Counted from the stretch's first letter, positions 7,390-15,588 are shown. The stretch is 37,386 nucleotides of DNA from Anaerolineales bacterium (GCA_016934715.1 JAFGSI010000040.1:1-37386); one strand, 5' to 3'. Translations and numbers: made by a program. Notes: generated by a model not told the origin, from the letters alone.

Positions 7390-8805
7390 ATGGACCGAAA
7401 ACTCTGGACCGCCCTGCTGGCGGGAAATATGGTTCTGGTACTGGCGGGATGCGCCGCCCCGGTTGCTGAGTTCGATGCGGGTACGACCCAGGCGGCAGCC
7501 CAATCGACCCCCACGGCACCCCTGGTGGCGGTTGACAACAGCGGCAGCCCGCGCCCACCGCTGAGCGGTGAAGAGGTCGAGATCCTCAGCCTGACCGCCT
7601 TCACCGGCCTGGAGGGGCGCTTCTACGTGGTCGGCGAGGTGCGCAACAATTCCAGCCAGCCGCTGACCCTGATCGAATTGAGTATCGAGATCTATGACGC
7701 GACCGGCGCCTCGCTGCTGGTCGACATGGGGACGCGCGTTCCAAGCCTGCTTTTCTACCCGATGCTGACCACGCTGGCACCGGGGGAGATCGCTCCCTTT
7801 GCCTACACCTTCGACACCCGCACCGGAACACCGGCCAGGTATGATGTCCGGGTGGCGGGGTACGAGGCCGGGGTGGCGGCCCGGGCCAACCTGCTGGTCG
7901 AGCACTTGAATCTGATCCCGGATGGCCGCGGCAGCCTGTACTTGAGCGGCGAACTGCTCAATACCGGTTCGGAATGGGTGCGGATCAACGGGCTGGCCGG
8001 CGGGCTGCTCGATGCCAGCAGCGTCCTGCGTTCGGCGGAGTGGTCTCCGGTCCACATGCTCCTGCTCGCTCCGGCCGGGGACGCTGCCGGGTGTGACCGC
8101 ACGCCCTTTGTGATCCAGATTCCCAACCCGGGTGGCGATTCCCTGACCCCGTTTGTCTACTTCGATGCCGATCTTGTCGCCGCCCCGCTCGAGTACCCCC
8201 TCTCGGTCAACGTCACCAATCAATATTTCGACCAGTTCGGCGCTTTCCATGCGGTGGGCAACCTGACCAATACCGGGACCCAGCCGGTCAACGCCACCCT
8301 TGTGGCCGGGGTCTACACTGACGAAGGCACTGTCCTGGATGCCTCCACGCAGACCCTGCCGGTGACCCTTGGGGCAGGGGAGGCCCTGCCCTTCGATTTT
8401 CCCTACTTTAATAATGTCAACTATACCCCCGGGGTCGCCGACCGGATGCTGTCCTTCTCGGTGCGGGTCGACCCCGGCCTGACCTGGTCCCCGGAGACAG
8501 CCTACGTTCGGCTGGCCTCGTCCGGTGACCAGGCCTATGTCAACGGCAGCGCGCTGACGGTGCGCGGCACGCTGACCAATACCTTCGATCAGCCCCTGAG
8601 CCGGATCGTCGTCGTCGTGCTGTTGCGCGACGCCGGCCTGGTAGCGGTGGCGACCAACTACACCCACATCTTTCCACCCGCAGGTGCCGCCTACATCGCC
8701 CCGGGCGAAGCCATCAGCTACGAGGTCCAGGTCGAGATCGCCCCGGGATTGGACACAGCCAATTTCAGCTTCGTGACCATCGTCCAGGGCGAGGTGAAAG
8801 AATAG
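7390..8805 (+). CDS. Lipoprotein with about four FxLYD-like repeats
   Basis: The start is chosen at ATG 7390 because GAGGA at 7379-7383 touches the ATG at 7384 but stands six bases from 7390. The signal peptide MDRKLWTALLAGNMVLVLAG ends in a lipobox, LAGC, with the lipidated Cys at residue 21. A Thr/Ala/Pro-rich linker follows. The rest of the 471 residues holds four similar beta-sandwich units with the pattern G-x-(V/L)-x-N-(S/T) then strand-rich text: GEVRNNSSQPLTLIELSIEI, SGELLNTGSEW, VGNLTNTGTQPV and RGTLTNTFDQPL. This is the FxLYD pattern common in surface proteins of Gram-positive bacteria and Chloroflexota. It is a cell-surface protein with no catalytic motif, and its partner is unknown. 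Confidence 0.82.
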   Translation: MDRKLWTALLAGNMVLVLAGCAAPVAEFDAGTTQAAAQSTPTAPLVAVDNSGSPRPPLSGEEVEILSLTAFTGLEGRFYVVGEVRNNSSQPLTLIELSIEIYDATGASLLVDMGTRVPSLLFYPMLTTLAPGEIAPFAYTFDTRTGTPARYDVRVAGYEAGVAARANLLVEHLNLIPDGRGSLYLSGELLNTGSEWVRINGLAGGLLDASSVLRSAEWSPVHMLLLAPAGDAAGCDRTPFVIQIPNPGGDSLTPFVYFDADLVAAPLEYPLSVNVTNQYFDQFGAFHAVGNLTNTGTQPVNATLVAGVYTDEGTVLDASTQTLPVTLGAGEALPFDFPYFNNVNYTPGVADRMLSFSVRVDPGLTWSPETAYVRLASSGDQAYVNGSALTVRGTLTNTFDQPLSRIVVVVLLRDAGLVAVATNYTHIFPPAGAAYIAPGEAISYEVQVEIAPGLDTANFSFVTIVQGEVKE

Positions 8806-8875
8806 GCAGGCTGCCTGCACCAATACAATGAGCCGATGACCTGTCGGGTTGGATCGTGCGAAAGGAATGACAACG

Positions 8876-9457
8876 ATGCAAACAAAGCGAAATGCTCCAT
8901 CCAGGATGACAACCAAAACGCTCATTCCTTTCCTGGCGCTTACCTTCGGCTTGACCTGGGGGATAGCTGCCCTCTTCATGTTATTCACTGACCACATCAT
9001 TGCCATCTTGGCGAGCTGAGCATCAGCGACCCGCTCTTCATCCTGGCTGTGTATTCGCCCGGGATTGCCGGTGTGTTCTTGGTTTTGCGAAAGGTCGGAT
9101 TAAAAGGCTTGGGCAGCTTCTTTCAGCGACTGACTTTGTGGCGCCTCTCCTGGTGGTGGTGGTTGTTCTTGCTCCTGGGCATTCCCGCAATCATGTACAT
9201 CGGGGCCGCGGTGAAAGGTACAATCGGCGACCCGTTCCCCACAGCCGTGTTCAATGATTCTCGTGGCAGCATCCTACTTGCCGTCTTGATCCACTTCCAG
9301 ATGAATAACCCCATTTGGCCCGACGCCCCAACCCTGGGACAATGTCTTGCTTGTCGCCGCGGCCGTCATCATCGTCTGGCTGAAACGAGGCACGCTGTTC
9401 CAACGCGGTTCCGGCGTTACCGACATCCTTATGCCGGAACAAGGAGGCAGAGGATGA
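8876..9457 (+). pseudogene. Broken CPBP-family intramembrane protease gene
   Basis: Three frames together spell one decayed protein. From ATG 8876 (AAAGGA upstream) the frame gives a CPBP-like N-terminus, TLIPFLALTFGLTWGIAALF, and stops at TGA 9017-9019. Adding one base near 9009 restores GELSISDPLFILAVYSPGIA and runs on to IHFQMNNPIWPDA. An extra C in the CCCC run at 9326-9329 then shifts the frame again, and the third frame gives PWDNVLLVAAAVIIVWLKRG through to TGA 9455-9457. Between KGTIGDPFP and FNDSRGSILLAVL the segment holding the catalytic EExxxR and FxxxH motifs is absent, so there is also an internal deletion. Only the last His motif (HFQMNN) remains. Sequencing error cannot explain the deletion, so the gene is dead. 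Confidence 0.82.
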
Positions 9458-9766
9458 CTCAGCGATGCCTCCGGACGGTTATTGATTTGTGAAAAACAAA
9501 AGTCCCAGGACGTGCTCTGAGCGACACCCGGAGAGCGTCTCCTTGCCAATTTCTCGGGCCCGCGTACGCCAGACATGGCGGCTGACCCGTGGTCCGAAAA
9601 GACCGCGAAAGGAGGTTGCTTTTTCAAGACTCAGTAACACCGGCTGCAGCAGACAGCGGCTCTGCCGCTCGCGCGCAGGCGCGTTGGGCCAGAATGGGCC
9701 ATCCCTGGGTAGGTGTTTCGCCAGTCCCGCCGCTGAGCCAACCGTTCTCTTTTGATCGGCCCATCC
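9458..9766. other. Non-coding stretch upstream of the repeat
   Basis: About 310 bases with no gene I can support. Open frames here lack ribosome binding sites and give low-complexity Arg/Ala/Ser-rich products. GC-rich inverted bits occur near 9640-9690 (GCTGCAGCAGACAGC and GCGCGCAGGCGCG), without a T-run. It looks like decayed sequence beside the dead protease gene. Confidence 0.5.
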
Positions 9767-9857
9767 TTCCAGAGTACTGTGGCACGATCCGAACCGAAAT
9801 CGTTCCACCCACCAGCTGCGCGGCAACTTCCGTTCGGCTATTTCTGCAAGAAGCAGG
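9767..9857 (+). repeat. Copy A of a 91-bp dispersed repeat
   Basis: This segment matches the reverse complement of 18120-18210 over 91 bases without gaps, at about 80% identity. The longest shared blocks are CCGAAATCGTT, CAACTTCCGTTC and TTTCTGCAAG. Copy A ends 11 bases before the -35 box of the L,D-transpeptidase gene and points toward that gene. Translation of the matching frame gives similar peptides in both copies (EIV..T.CA.TSV..FLQ.AG), so a short former coding sequence is possible. Position favours a regulatory or mobile non-coding element. Confidence 0.8.
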
Positions 9858-9867
9858 AATATGTGTG

Positions 9868-9896
9868 TTGACGATTGCTTGGATTACGGGTATCCT
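9868..9896 (+). promoter_or_regulatory. Sigma-70 type promoter of the L,D-transpeptidase gene
   Basis: TTGACG at 9868-9873, a 17-base spacer and TATCCT at 9891-9896. The expected transcript start is 9903, one base before ATG 9904, so the mRNA should be leaderless or nearly so. No ribosome binding site is present. Confidence 0.65.
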
Positions 9897-9903
9897 TGGC
9901 ACC

Positions 9904-11004
9904 ATGTCCAGATTTTCCCGCAGAGATTTCCTTAAGCTGACCGGCCTCAGCCTTGGAACCCTGGCGCTGGTCCCGATCGATGAGCGTCTGGCCATGCTGA
10001 GCGAGATCGGGTCCATGCACCTGCCCGACTTCCCCTCGTCGGAACGCCTGGCGCGCAACTGCGTCGGCGGGATCATCCCGATCAAGACCCGGCCCGACAT
10101 GGCCAGTACCACGGTGCGCGAGATCTACGAAGACACCGTCCTGGCCTGGCTGCGTGAAGTGCCGGCCGAGAACCCCGACTACAATCACTTCAACCAGCGC
10201 TGGGTCGAGACCCCCGAAGGGTATGTCTTTGCCTCGGATGCCCAGTTGTGCTACAACCGTCCTAACGAGCCGCTGACGGCCATCCCGGAGGGGAAGACCG
10301 GTTTCTGGGTCGAGGTGACCGTTCCCTACGTGGATTGTACGCTCGACGCGGAACCGGCCGCACCTTTGTTCAAGAACCTGGATGCTAACGGCCTGCCGAT
10401 TCGCCTTTACTTCAGCCAGATCATGTGGATCGACCGGATCCATATGGACACGGGTGTTCCGATCTATCGTGCCGTCGAGCGCTATGGCAGTTACGGCGAT
10501 GCCCTGTGGGCCGAAGGGGCCGCCTTCCGTCCCATCACGGAAGAGGAGGTCGCTCCGATCCACCCCGAGGTTGATTCGGCTGAAAAGACGGTGGTCGTCA
10601 ACCTGAACCGTCAGTCCCTGTCCTGCCTGGAACAGGGGCGGGAGGTCTATTTCTGCCGTGTCTCGACCGGCGTGGGTGACAATGCCACCCCGCTGGGCGA
10701 CTTTGCCACCTGGCGCAAGACGGTCTCGATCCACATGGCCGGTGGGACGGTGGCGGCCGGCTACGATACCCCCGGCATTGGCTGGACGACCCTCTTCCAG
10801 GGCAATGGAGTGGCGATCCACTCGACCTTCTGGCACAACAAGTACGGCGAGCGTCGTTCGCACGGCTGTGTCAACTGCCAGCCCGACGATGCCAAGTGGG
10901 TCTTCCTCTGGACGGCTCCGCACGTTCCGCTTGAACCGGGTGACATCACCTGGGGCGATTGGCAGTACGGCAGTTCCCACGTGATCGTCGAGCAACAATT
11001 CTAG
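9904..11004 (+). CDS. Tat-exported L,D-transpeptidase (YkuD domain)
   Basis: The start at 9904 gives an N-terminus with a twin-arginine signal, SRRDFLKLTGLSLGTLALV, so the folded enzyme is exported by the Tat route. The YkuD catalytic motif is complete near the C-terminus: His306 in VAIHSTFWHN, then SHGCVN with the nucleophile Cys322. These enzymes form 3-3 cross-links in peptidoglycan or attach proteins to it. The 366-residue length leaves a middle region of about 200 residues (residues 50-250) that may include SH3-like or substrate-binding domains. The open frame upstream to 9589 crosses the promoter and repeat and is not coding. The gene is followed 11 bases later by ccdA. Confidence 0.9.
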   Translation: MSRFSRRDFLKLTGLSLGTLALVPIDERLAMLSEIGSMHLPDFPSSERLARNCVGGIIPIKTRPDMASTTVREIYEDTVLAWLREVPAENPDYNHFNQRWVETPEGYVFASDAQLCYNRPNEPLTAIPEGKTGFWVEVTVPYVDCTLDAEPAAPLFKNLDANGLPIRLYFSQIMWIDRIHMDTGVPIYRAVERYGSYGDALWAEGAAFRPITEEEVAPIHPEVDSAEKTVVVNLNRQSLSCLEQGREVYFCRVSTGVGDNATPLGDFATWRKTVSIHMAGGTVAAGYDTPGIGWTTLFQGNGVAIHSTFWHNKYGERRSHGCVNCQPDDAKWVFLWTAPHVPLEPGDITWGDWQYGSSHVIVEQQF

Positions 11005-11015
11005 AAAGGCTGCGC

Positions 11016-11735
11016 ATGGATGCTTTGAATATCACCTACGGGATCGCTTTCCTGGCAGGACTGGCCTCCTTCCTGTCGCCGTGTGTGCTCTCGCTGGTCC
11101 CGGCCTACATCGGCTACCTGGGGGGCAGGGCGGCCGGCGGGGAAGCCGCCGCCAAGAACCGCTGGGTGACTTTCAGTCACGGCCTGGCCTTTGTGCTCGG
11201 TTTCACCCTGGTGTTCGTGCTGTTTAATTTCGTCGCCTCGGCACTCGGGCTGCTGCTCTACGATGCCCGCAACTGGCTGGCGCGAATTGGCGGCCTGATC
11301 GTGATCCTCTTTGGATTGCACATGATCGGTGTCTTCCGCATCCCCTTCCTTGAGTACGACGTGCGGATCCATTCGCAGGTTCAAAACCGCTGGGGATATC
11401 TCTCCTCGTTCTTGATGGGCATCTTTTTCTCGGCCGGTTGGTCGCCGTGCGTGGGACCGGTCCTGGGAGCGATCCTGACCTTCTCGATCACCAGCGGCGA
11501 TCTGCTCAACGGCACCCTGCTCGGCCTGACCTATTCGGCCGGGCTGGCGATCCCCTTCCTGCTGGCCGCCCTCGGCATCGGCTGGGTGACGACCATCCTG
11601 CGGCGCTACAACAAAGTGATGCGCATCACCGAGATCGTCATGGGTGCTCTCCTGATCATTGTCGGTGTCCTGTTGCTGACCGGCTCCTTCAACCGGCTGG
11701 CCAGCCTGACGCCTTTTATCGATTTCGGCTTATAG
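11016..11735 (+). CDS. ccdA: CcdA-type thiol-disulfide transporter
   Basis: This 239-residue membrane protein of about six transmembrane helices carries electrons across the membrane to outside thioredoxin-like proteins. The paired cysteines of CcdA/DsbD-beta are present in FLSPCVLSLVPAY near residue 24 and GWSPCVGPVLGAI near residue 148. Length and topology match CcdA rather than full-length DsbD. GAAAGG lies upstream of ATG 11016, 11 bases after the L,D-transpeptidase stop. The next gene, 8 bases downstream, is a TlpA-like protein, the usual partner. No cytochrome c maturation genes are in view, so the target may be another exported redox protein. Confidence 0.92.
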   Translation: MDALNITYGIAFLAGLASFLSPCVLSLVPAYIGYLGGRAAGGEAAAKNRWVTFSHGLAFVLGFTLVFVLFNFVASALGLLLYDARNWLARIGGLIVILFGLHMIGVFRIPFLEYDVRIHSQVQNRWGYLSSFLMGIFFSAGWSPCVGPVLGAILTFSITSGDLLNGTLLGLTYSAGLAIPFLLAALGIGWVTTILRRYNKVMRITEIVMGALLIIVGVLLLTGSFNRLASLTPFIDFGL

Positions 11736-11743
11736 GAATCTGG

Positions 11744-12343
11744 ATGCAGTCTCCCGCAAACAGCAAATTGAATCTTACGGTCCTGATCGCCTTCGGTGCG
11801 CTGGTTGGCGTCTGTCTGGGAGGGAGCCTGTGCGTTGAGTTGGTCGGGATCAGGATGGTCAATTTCATTCCGCGCCAGGCGAGCCCTCCACCGGGCGATG
11901 GTCCTCCCCCCGCTGCGCGGGTCAGGATGGGTCAGCCCGCCCCGGACTTCGAATTGGAGAGCATCGGCGGGCAGCGGGCCAGCCTGGGGGACTTCCGCGG
12001 CCAGGGGGTGGTGCTTCATTCCTGGACCACCTGGTGCGGTTACCGCATCCGGGAAATGTCCATGATCCAGGATCACACTGATCGTCCTCGCGACCGGGTG
12101 GTTGTTCTGGCCGTCGACCAGGGTGAGTCGCGCCCGCAAGTCGCCCGTTCTGTTGAAGACAATGATGATCCCTTTCTCTTCTTGCCCGACCCGAGCAGCA
12201 CCGTCGGGGGGCTGGTTCGGGTCAACGGTTATCCCATGCCGTATTTCATCGATGCTCAGGGAATCGTCCCGTATCTGGCGGGTGGCATGATGTCTGCCCG
12301 CGACATGCAGGTGGGCTTGCGCGCCGCAGGAGTGAATCCATGA
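11744..12343 (+). CDS. TlpA-like thioredoxin-fold protein with a single active-site Cys
   Basis: An N-terminal hydrophobic segment (residues about 11-30) anchors the protein or acts as signal, followed by a Pro-rich linker. The redoxin domain begins at MGQPAPDFELESIGG. The active-site stretch reads WTTWCGYRIREM: Cys98 is followed by Gly-Tyr-Arg101, where TlpA proteins have a second Cys (WCGPC). The cis-Pro region is retained in GYPMPYFID. The alignment length around the site is unchanged, so this is a substitution and not a frameshift. A one-Cys protein cannot run the ordinary dithiol cycle but could form mixed disulfides or take electrons from CcdA and pass them on. AGGAAT precedes ATG 11744. 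Its stop overlaps the next start (ATGA). Confidence 0.85.
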   Translation: MQSPANSKLNLTVLIAFGALVGVCLGGSLCVELVGIRMVNFIPRQASPPPGDGPPPAARVRMGQPAPDFELESIGGQRASLGDFRGQGVVLHSWTTWCGYRIREMSMIQDHTDRPRDRVVVLAVDQGESRPQVARSVEDNDDPFLFLPDPSSTVGGLVRVNGYPMPYFIDAQGIVPYLAGGMMSARDMQVGLRAAGVNP

Positions 12344-13338
12344 TCTCTGTGACCCTCTATACACGCAAGGACTGCCACCTGTGCGAACAGGCCGAACAGG
12401 ATCTGAAAACCCTGCAGGACGAATTTCCCCTGCGCCTGGTGCTGGTCGATATCGATGATGACCGGGCGCTGCAGAAGGAATATGCCCTTGAAATTCCGGT
12501 CGTCGAGGTCGGACCCTACAAGATCAAAGCGCCCTTCTCTATCGCGACCCTGCGCATGACTCTCGGGGCGGCCCGCGACCGCCAGTCCCAGCTCGAGCAG
12601 ATCCGCGGCGATTCCTATCGCGCTGCCCTTGCGCGCAGCCAGACGGTCACCCGTGCCGACCGGGCCTCGTACTGGTTTGCCAGGCACTACCTGGCGATCT
12701 TTGCCTTGTTTCTCTTCTTCTACGTCGGCCTGCCGTTCCTGGCCCCGGTCCTCAAGCAGGTCGGGGCGGATGGCCCGGCGGAGGTGATCTACAAGATCTA
12801 CAGTCCGCTCTGTCACCAGTGGGGTTTCCGGTCCTGGTTCTTGTTCGGGGAACAGGTCTACTATCCCCATGCAGCAGCCGGGATCGAGGGCGTGATCTCA
12901 TTCGAGGCGGCCACTGGTATCAGCGACCAGACCGATCCCGGCCGCCTGGAAGCCCGGTCCTTCGAGGGCAACCCGGTCATGGGCTTCAAGGTGGCCCTGT
13001 GCGAGCGCGACGTGGCTATCTGGGGGGCGATGTTCCTGTTCGCGGTCCTGTTCGCCGCCACCGGTCGGCGCCTGCCCGCCATCCCCTGGTGGCTGTGGAT
13101 CCTGCTGGGGATCGTTCCGCCGGGGCTGGATGGTTTCTCCCAGCTTCTCAGCCAGCTTCCGTATGACTGGATCCAGGCCCTGCTGCCCTACCGGGAGAGC
13201 ACGCCTTTCCTGCGCAGCCTGACCGGGTTCATGTTCGGCTGGTTCACTGCCTGGTTCGCCTTCCCGCTTTTTGAGGAAACCATGGCCGATACCTGTCGCC
13301 TGCTCTCCAGGAAGGTGATCGGCACGGTCAGCGAATAA
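12340..13338 (+). CDS. Glutaredoxin-like domain fused to DUF2085 membrane domain
   Basis: Residues 1-80 form a glutaredoxin-like fold of the DUF836 type, with the active site Cys12-His-Leu-Cys15 (RKDCHLCEQA) and the cis-Pro in EIPVVEV. After a linker and a first membrane segment (about 118-138) comes a DUF2085-like region: YSPLCHQWGFRSWF, then ALCERDVAIWGAMFLF, GIVPPGLDGFSQL and ESTPFLRSLTGFMFG. The Cys and His residues in these motifs are typical of that family, whose function is unknown. About five membrane segments are visible. The ATG overlaps the TlpA-like stop. A glutaredoxin head on a Cys-containing membrane domain, directly after CcdA and a TlpA-like protein, suggests a linked thiol relay, which is inference. 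Confidence 0.85.
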   Translation: MISVTLYTRKDCHLCEQAEQDLKTLQDEFPLRLVLVDIDDDRALQKEYALEIPVVEVGPYKIKAPFSIATLRMTLGAARDRQSQLEQIRGDSYRAALARSQTVTRADRASYWFARHYLAIFALFLFFYVGLPFLAPVLKQVGADGPAEVIYKIYSPLCHQWGFRSWFLFGEQVYYPHAAAGIEGVISFEAATGISDQTDPGRLEARSFEGNPVMGFKVALCERDVAIWGAMFLFAVLFAATGRRLPAIPWWLWILLGIVPPGLDGFSQLLSQLPYDWIQALLPYRESTPFLRSLTGFMFGWFTAWFAFPLFEETMADTCRLLSRKVIGTVSE

Positions 13339-13343
13339 AGCCT

Positions 13344-14126
13344 ATGCCTTTTCAGTCGCAGAATGGGATCCGCTACCTGACCTTCGATCTCTTCGGCGTG
13401 GACGTGGTCCAGGCTGTGTTCACGCGCCGTGGGGGCGTCAGCCCGGCGCCCTGGGCGGCACTGAACCTTGGCGGGACGGTCGGCGATGACCCGCAATTGG
13501 TGGCCGAGAACCGGCGGCGGGCTTTCGCCGCCCTGGGTCGCGCCCCCGACTCGCTCTATGATGTCTGGCAGGTGCACGGCACCGACGTGGTCGTCGCCGG
13601 GGCCCCGCGCTCGCCCGAACGGCCCCTCCGGCAGGCCGATGTGATCCTGACCGACCGGCCGGGGGTGACGCTCTTCATGCGCTTCGCCGACTGTGTCCCG
13701 GTCCTGCTCCATGACCCGCAGCACGGGGTGGTCGGGATCGCCCATGCTGGCTGGATGGGCACCGTGCGCGGCACGGCCCGGGCGGCGGTCGAGGCACTGG
13801 TGAAGCACTTCAACTCGAACCCGGCCGAACTGCAGGCCGCCATCGGACCCTCGATCGGTTCTGATCATTACGAGGTTGGCCCGGACGTGGTCGTGCAGGT
13901 TCGCCAGGCCTTCGGCGACGCCGCCGACCAGCTGCTGGCGCCCTCGAACGGGCGAATGCGCCTCGACCTGTGGGCTGCCAACCAGCTGCTGCTCGAGCAG
14001 GCCGGGGTCCGGCAGATCGAGGTGTCCGGGATCTGCACTGCCTGCCATGTCGATGACTGGTATTCACACCGCCTTGAGAAGGGCCGCACCGGCCGCTTCG
14101 GTGCGATGATCGGCTTGCGAGAATGA
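13344..14126 (+). CDS. pgeF: Peptidoglycan editing factor PgeF (YfiH/YlmD, laccase-like)
   Basis: The 260-residue protein has the metal-site motifs of the family: WQVHGTDV, FADCVPVLL and GIAHAGWMGT, together holding the conserved His-Cys-His ligands, plus CTACHVDDWYSHR near the end. PgeF has been shown to remove mis-incorporated amino acids from UDP-MurNAc precursors, and some members act on purine nucleosides. The length is normal. The gene starts five bases after the preceding stop with a weak ribosome binding site and ends with an ATGA overlap into yggS. This is the conserved ylmD-ylmE order of Gram-positive division clusters. Confidence 0.93.
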   Translation: MPFQSQNGIRYLTFDLFGVDVVQAVFTRRGGVSPAPWAALNLGGTVGDDPQLVAENRRRAFAALGRAPDSLYDVWQVHGTDVVVAGAPRSPERPLRQADVILTDRPGVTLFMRFADCVPVLLHDPQHGVVGIAHAGWMGTVRGTARAAVEALVKHFNSNPAELQAAIGPSIGSDHYEVGPDVVVQVRQAFGDAADQLLAPSNGRMRLDLWAANQLLLEQAGVRQIEVSGICTACHVDDWYSHRLEKGRTGRFGAMIGLRE

Positions 14127-14863
14127 GCATGGAAGAGTCCCTTGTGAAAGTGATCGGCGAACGCTATCGCCAGGTCCTGGAACGGATCGAGGAAACTGCC
14201 CAACGGGCTGGGCGGCCAGCCGGTTCGGTCCGCCTGGTGGTGGTGACCAAGACCCAGCCGCTGGACGTGGTCCGCCAGGCAGCCGCGGCCGGGGTGGAGA
14301 TCCTGGGCGAAAATTATGCCGATGAAGCCGTTTCCAAAATCGATAGCCTGAAAGATGATTATGATGTAGAATGGCATATGATCGGCCACGTCCAGAGCCG
14401 CAAAGCGGACCTGGTGGCGCGGTACTTTACCATGATCCACTCGCTGGACAGCCTGAAGCTGGCCCGCAGGCTGGATCGTTTTTGTGCCCAGGCCGGGCGC
14501 AGGCTGCCAGCCCTGCTGGAGTGCAACATTGGCGGAGAAGCGAGCAAGTACGGTTTCCCGGCAGCCGACGAGCGTCTCTGGCCGGACCTGCTGTCCGAAT
14601 TTGAGCAGATCGCGCGACTTCCCCACCTGCGCCTGCGTGGTCTGATGGCCATGCCGCCTTATGCTCTCGACCCGGAGCGGGCCCGACCGCATTTTCAGCA
14701 CCTGTGTCGCCTGCGCCAATTCCTGGTTGAGCACTTACCGGAGGTGGACTGGAGCGAGTTGTCGATGGGCACAAGTGTGGACTATCGCGTAGCTGTCGAG
14801 GAAGGCGCAACCTACGTCCGGATCGGGACGGCCATCGTGGGCCCGCGTCCATCCCAACATTGA
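14123..14863 (+). CDS. yggS: PLP homeostasis protein (YggS/YlmE, PLPBP)
   Basis: The 246-residue product has the fold III PLP-binding features of YggS. The PLP Lys is in LVVVTKTQP, the sugar-phosphate side motif is GENYADE, and WHMIGHVQSRKADLV matches the WHFIGxLQxxK motif. The C-terminal phosphate loop is MGTSVDYRVAVEEGATYVRIG. It binds PLP but lacks known enzyme activity and keeps PLP and amino-acid pools balanced. Either ATG 14123 (overlapping the pgeF stop as ATGA) or ATG 14129 may be used. It sits between pgeF and yggT in a tightly packed operon. Confidence 0.94.
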   Translation: MSMEESLVKVIGERYRQVLERIEETAQRAGRPAGSVRLVVVTKTQPLDVVRQAAAAGVEILGENYADEAVSKIDSLKDDYDVEWHMIGHVQSRKADLVARYFTMIHSLDSLKLARRLDRFCAQAGRRLPALLECNIGGEASKYGFPAADERLWPDLLSEFEQIARLPHLRLRGLMAMPPYALDPERARPHFQHLCRLRQFLVEHLPEVDWSELSMGTSVDYRVAVEEGATYVRIGTAIVGPRPSQH

Positions 14864-14871
14864 GGATGGGT

Positions 14872-15135
14872 ATGATGGATTTTGGAATTACGCTTATCAC
14901 TATTTTAGCCAATATCATTATCTGGTTGGTGATCGCCAATACACTGCTTTCATTCTTTGTCAGCCCCTATCACCCGGTGCGCCAGACGCTCGATCGTCTG
15001 CTCGAGCCCATGCTGCGACCGATTCGCCGCATCGTACCTCCGGCGGGTATGTTCGATTTCAGCCCGTTGGTATTAATCTTACTGCTGGTCGTCCTGCGGT
15101 CGATCCTGGTCAGTCTTCTATTAACTTTGAGGTGA
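14872..15135 (+). CDS. yggT: YggT/YlmG family membrane protein
   Basis: The 87-residue protein has two hydrophobic segments separated by the family motif SPYHPVRQTLDRLLEPMLRPIRRIVPP, whose Pro and Arg pattern is characteristic. YlmG-type proteins are linked to cell division and osmotic tolerance. GAGG at 14862-14865, overlapping the yggS stop, stands six bases from ATG 14872, which is why that start is preferred over 14866 or 14875. Local base composition is richer in A/T than in neighbouring genes, mainly in the first membrane segment. Confidence 0.9.
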   Translation: MMDFGITLITILANIIIWLVIANTLLSFFVSPYHPVRQTLDRLLEPMLRPIRRIVPPAGMFDFSPLVLILLLVVLRSILVSLLLTLR

Positions 15136-15138
15136 GAG

Positions 15139-15450
15139 ATGAGCTCGCGAAAATATCGTCTTCATGATGGCATGAAAGGTGCCGCGCTGGCCGTACGCGT
15201 CACGCCGCGCGCCAGCCGGAACGAGATCGTCGAGATCTTGAGCGATGGGACGGTCAAGGTCCATGTTACCGCTCCACCGGTGGAAGGGAAAGCCAACGAA
15301 GCGCTGATTGATTTCATGAGCGAGATCCTGGATGTGCCCCCGTCCCGGATCGAGGTGGTGGCTGGCGCCAGTGGGCGGGACAAATTGATCTCGGTCCTGG
15401 ACATGGATGCGGCCACGCTCCACCAGAAGATTATCGAGAACATCAGTTAA
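15139..15450 (+). CDS. yggU: YggU/DUF167 (UPF0235) family protein
   Basis: The 103-residue protein carries the DUF167 signature: VRVTPRASRNEIVE near the start, VKVHVTAPPVEGKANEALI in the middle, and a closing IEVVAGASGRDKLI. It is a small alpha/beta protein of unproven function, common beside yggT. GAGGTGAGAG lies upstream of ATG 15139, three bases after yggT. It closes the pgeF-yggS-yggT-yggU operon and is followed by a strong terminator. Confidence 0.92.
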   Translation: MSSRKYRLHDGMKGAALAVRVTPRASRNEIVEILSDGTVKVHVTAPPVEGKANEALIDFMSEILDVPPSRIEVVAGASGRDKLISVLDMDAATLHQKIIENIS

Positions 15451-15496
15451 ATTTCGATTGCCCCCGGGTACGCCGCCCGGGACAGTCTTGCTTGAT

Positions 15497-15552
15497 GCCG
15501 GGCTTGATTGGCCCCTTCCGGGGCGCCAAGCAAAGCCCGGCGTCTTTTTTTT
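15497..15552 (+). terminator. Strong intrinsic terminator of the pgeF-yggU operon
   Basis: The outer stem pairs GCCGGGCTT at 15497-15505 with AAGCCCGGC at 15533-15541. An inner hairpin lies at 15510-15527 (GGCCCC/GGGGC). Eight T residues follow at about 15545-15552. It lies between convergent genes. Confidence 0.92.
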
Positions 15553-15588
15553 CGCCTGTCGGTTGGGGAGGGATCTCGAGCCGCAGCG

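Noticed and set aside
9767-9857. Insertion-sequence end or transposon
   Set aside because: No transposase, terminal inverted repeats or target duplications were seen at either copy, so it is reported only as a repeat.
9589-9903. N-terminal extension of the L,D-transpeptidase
   Set aside because: The frame is open by chance across the repeat and promoter; the Tat signal right after ATG 9904 fixes the start.
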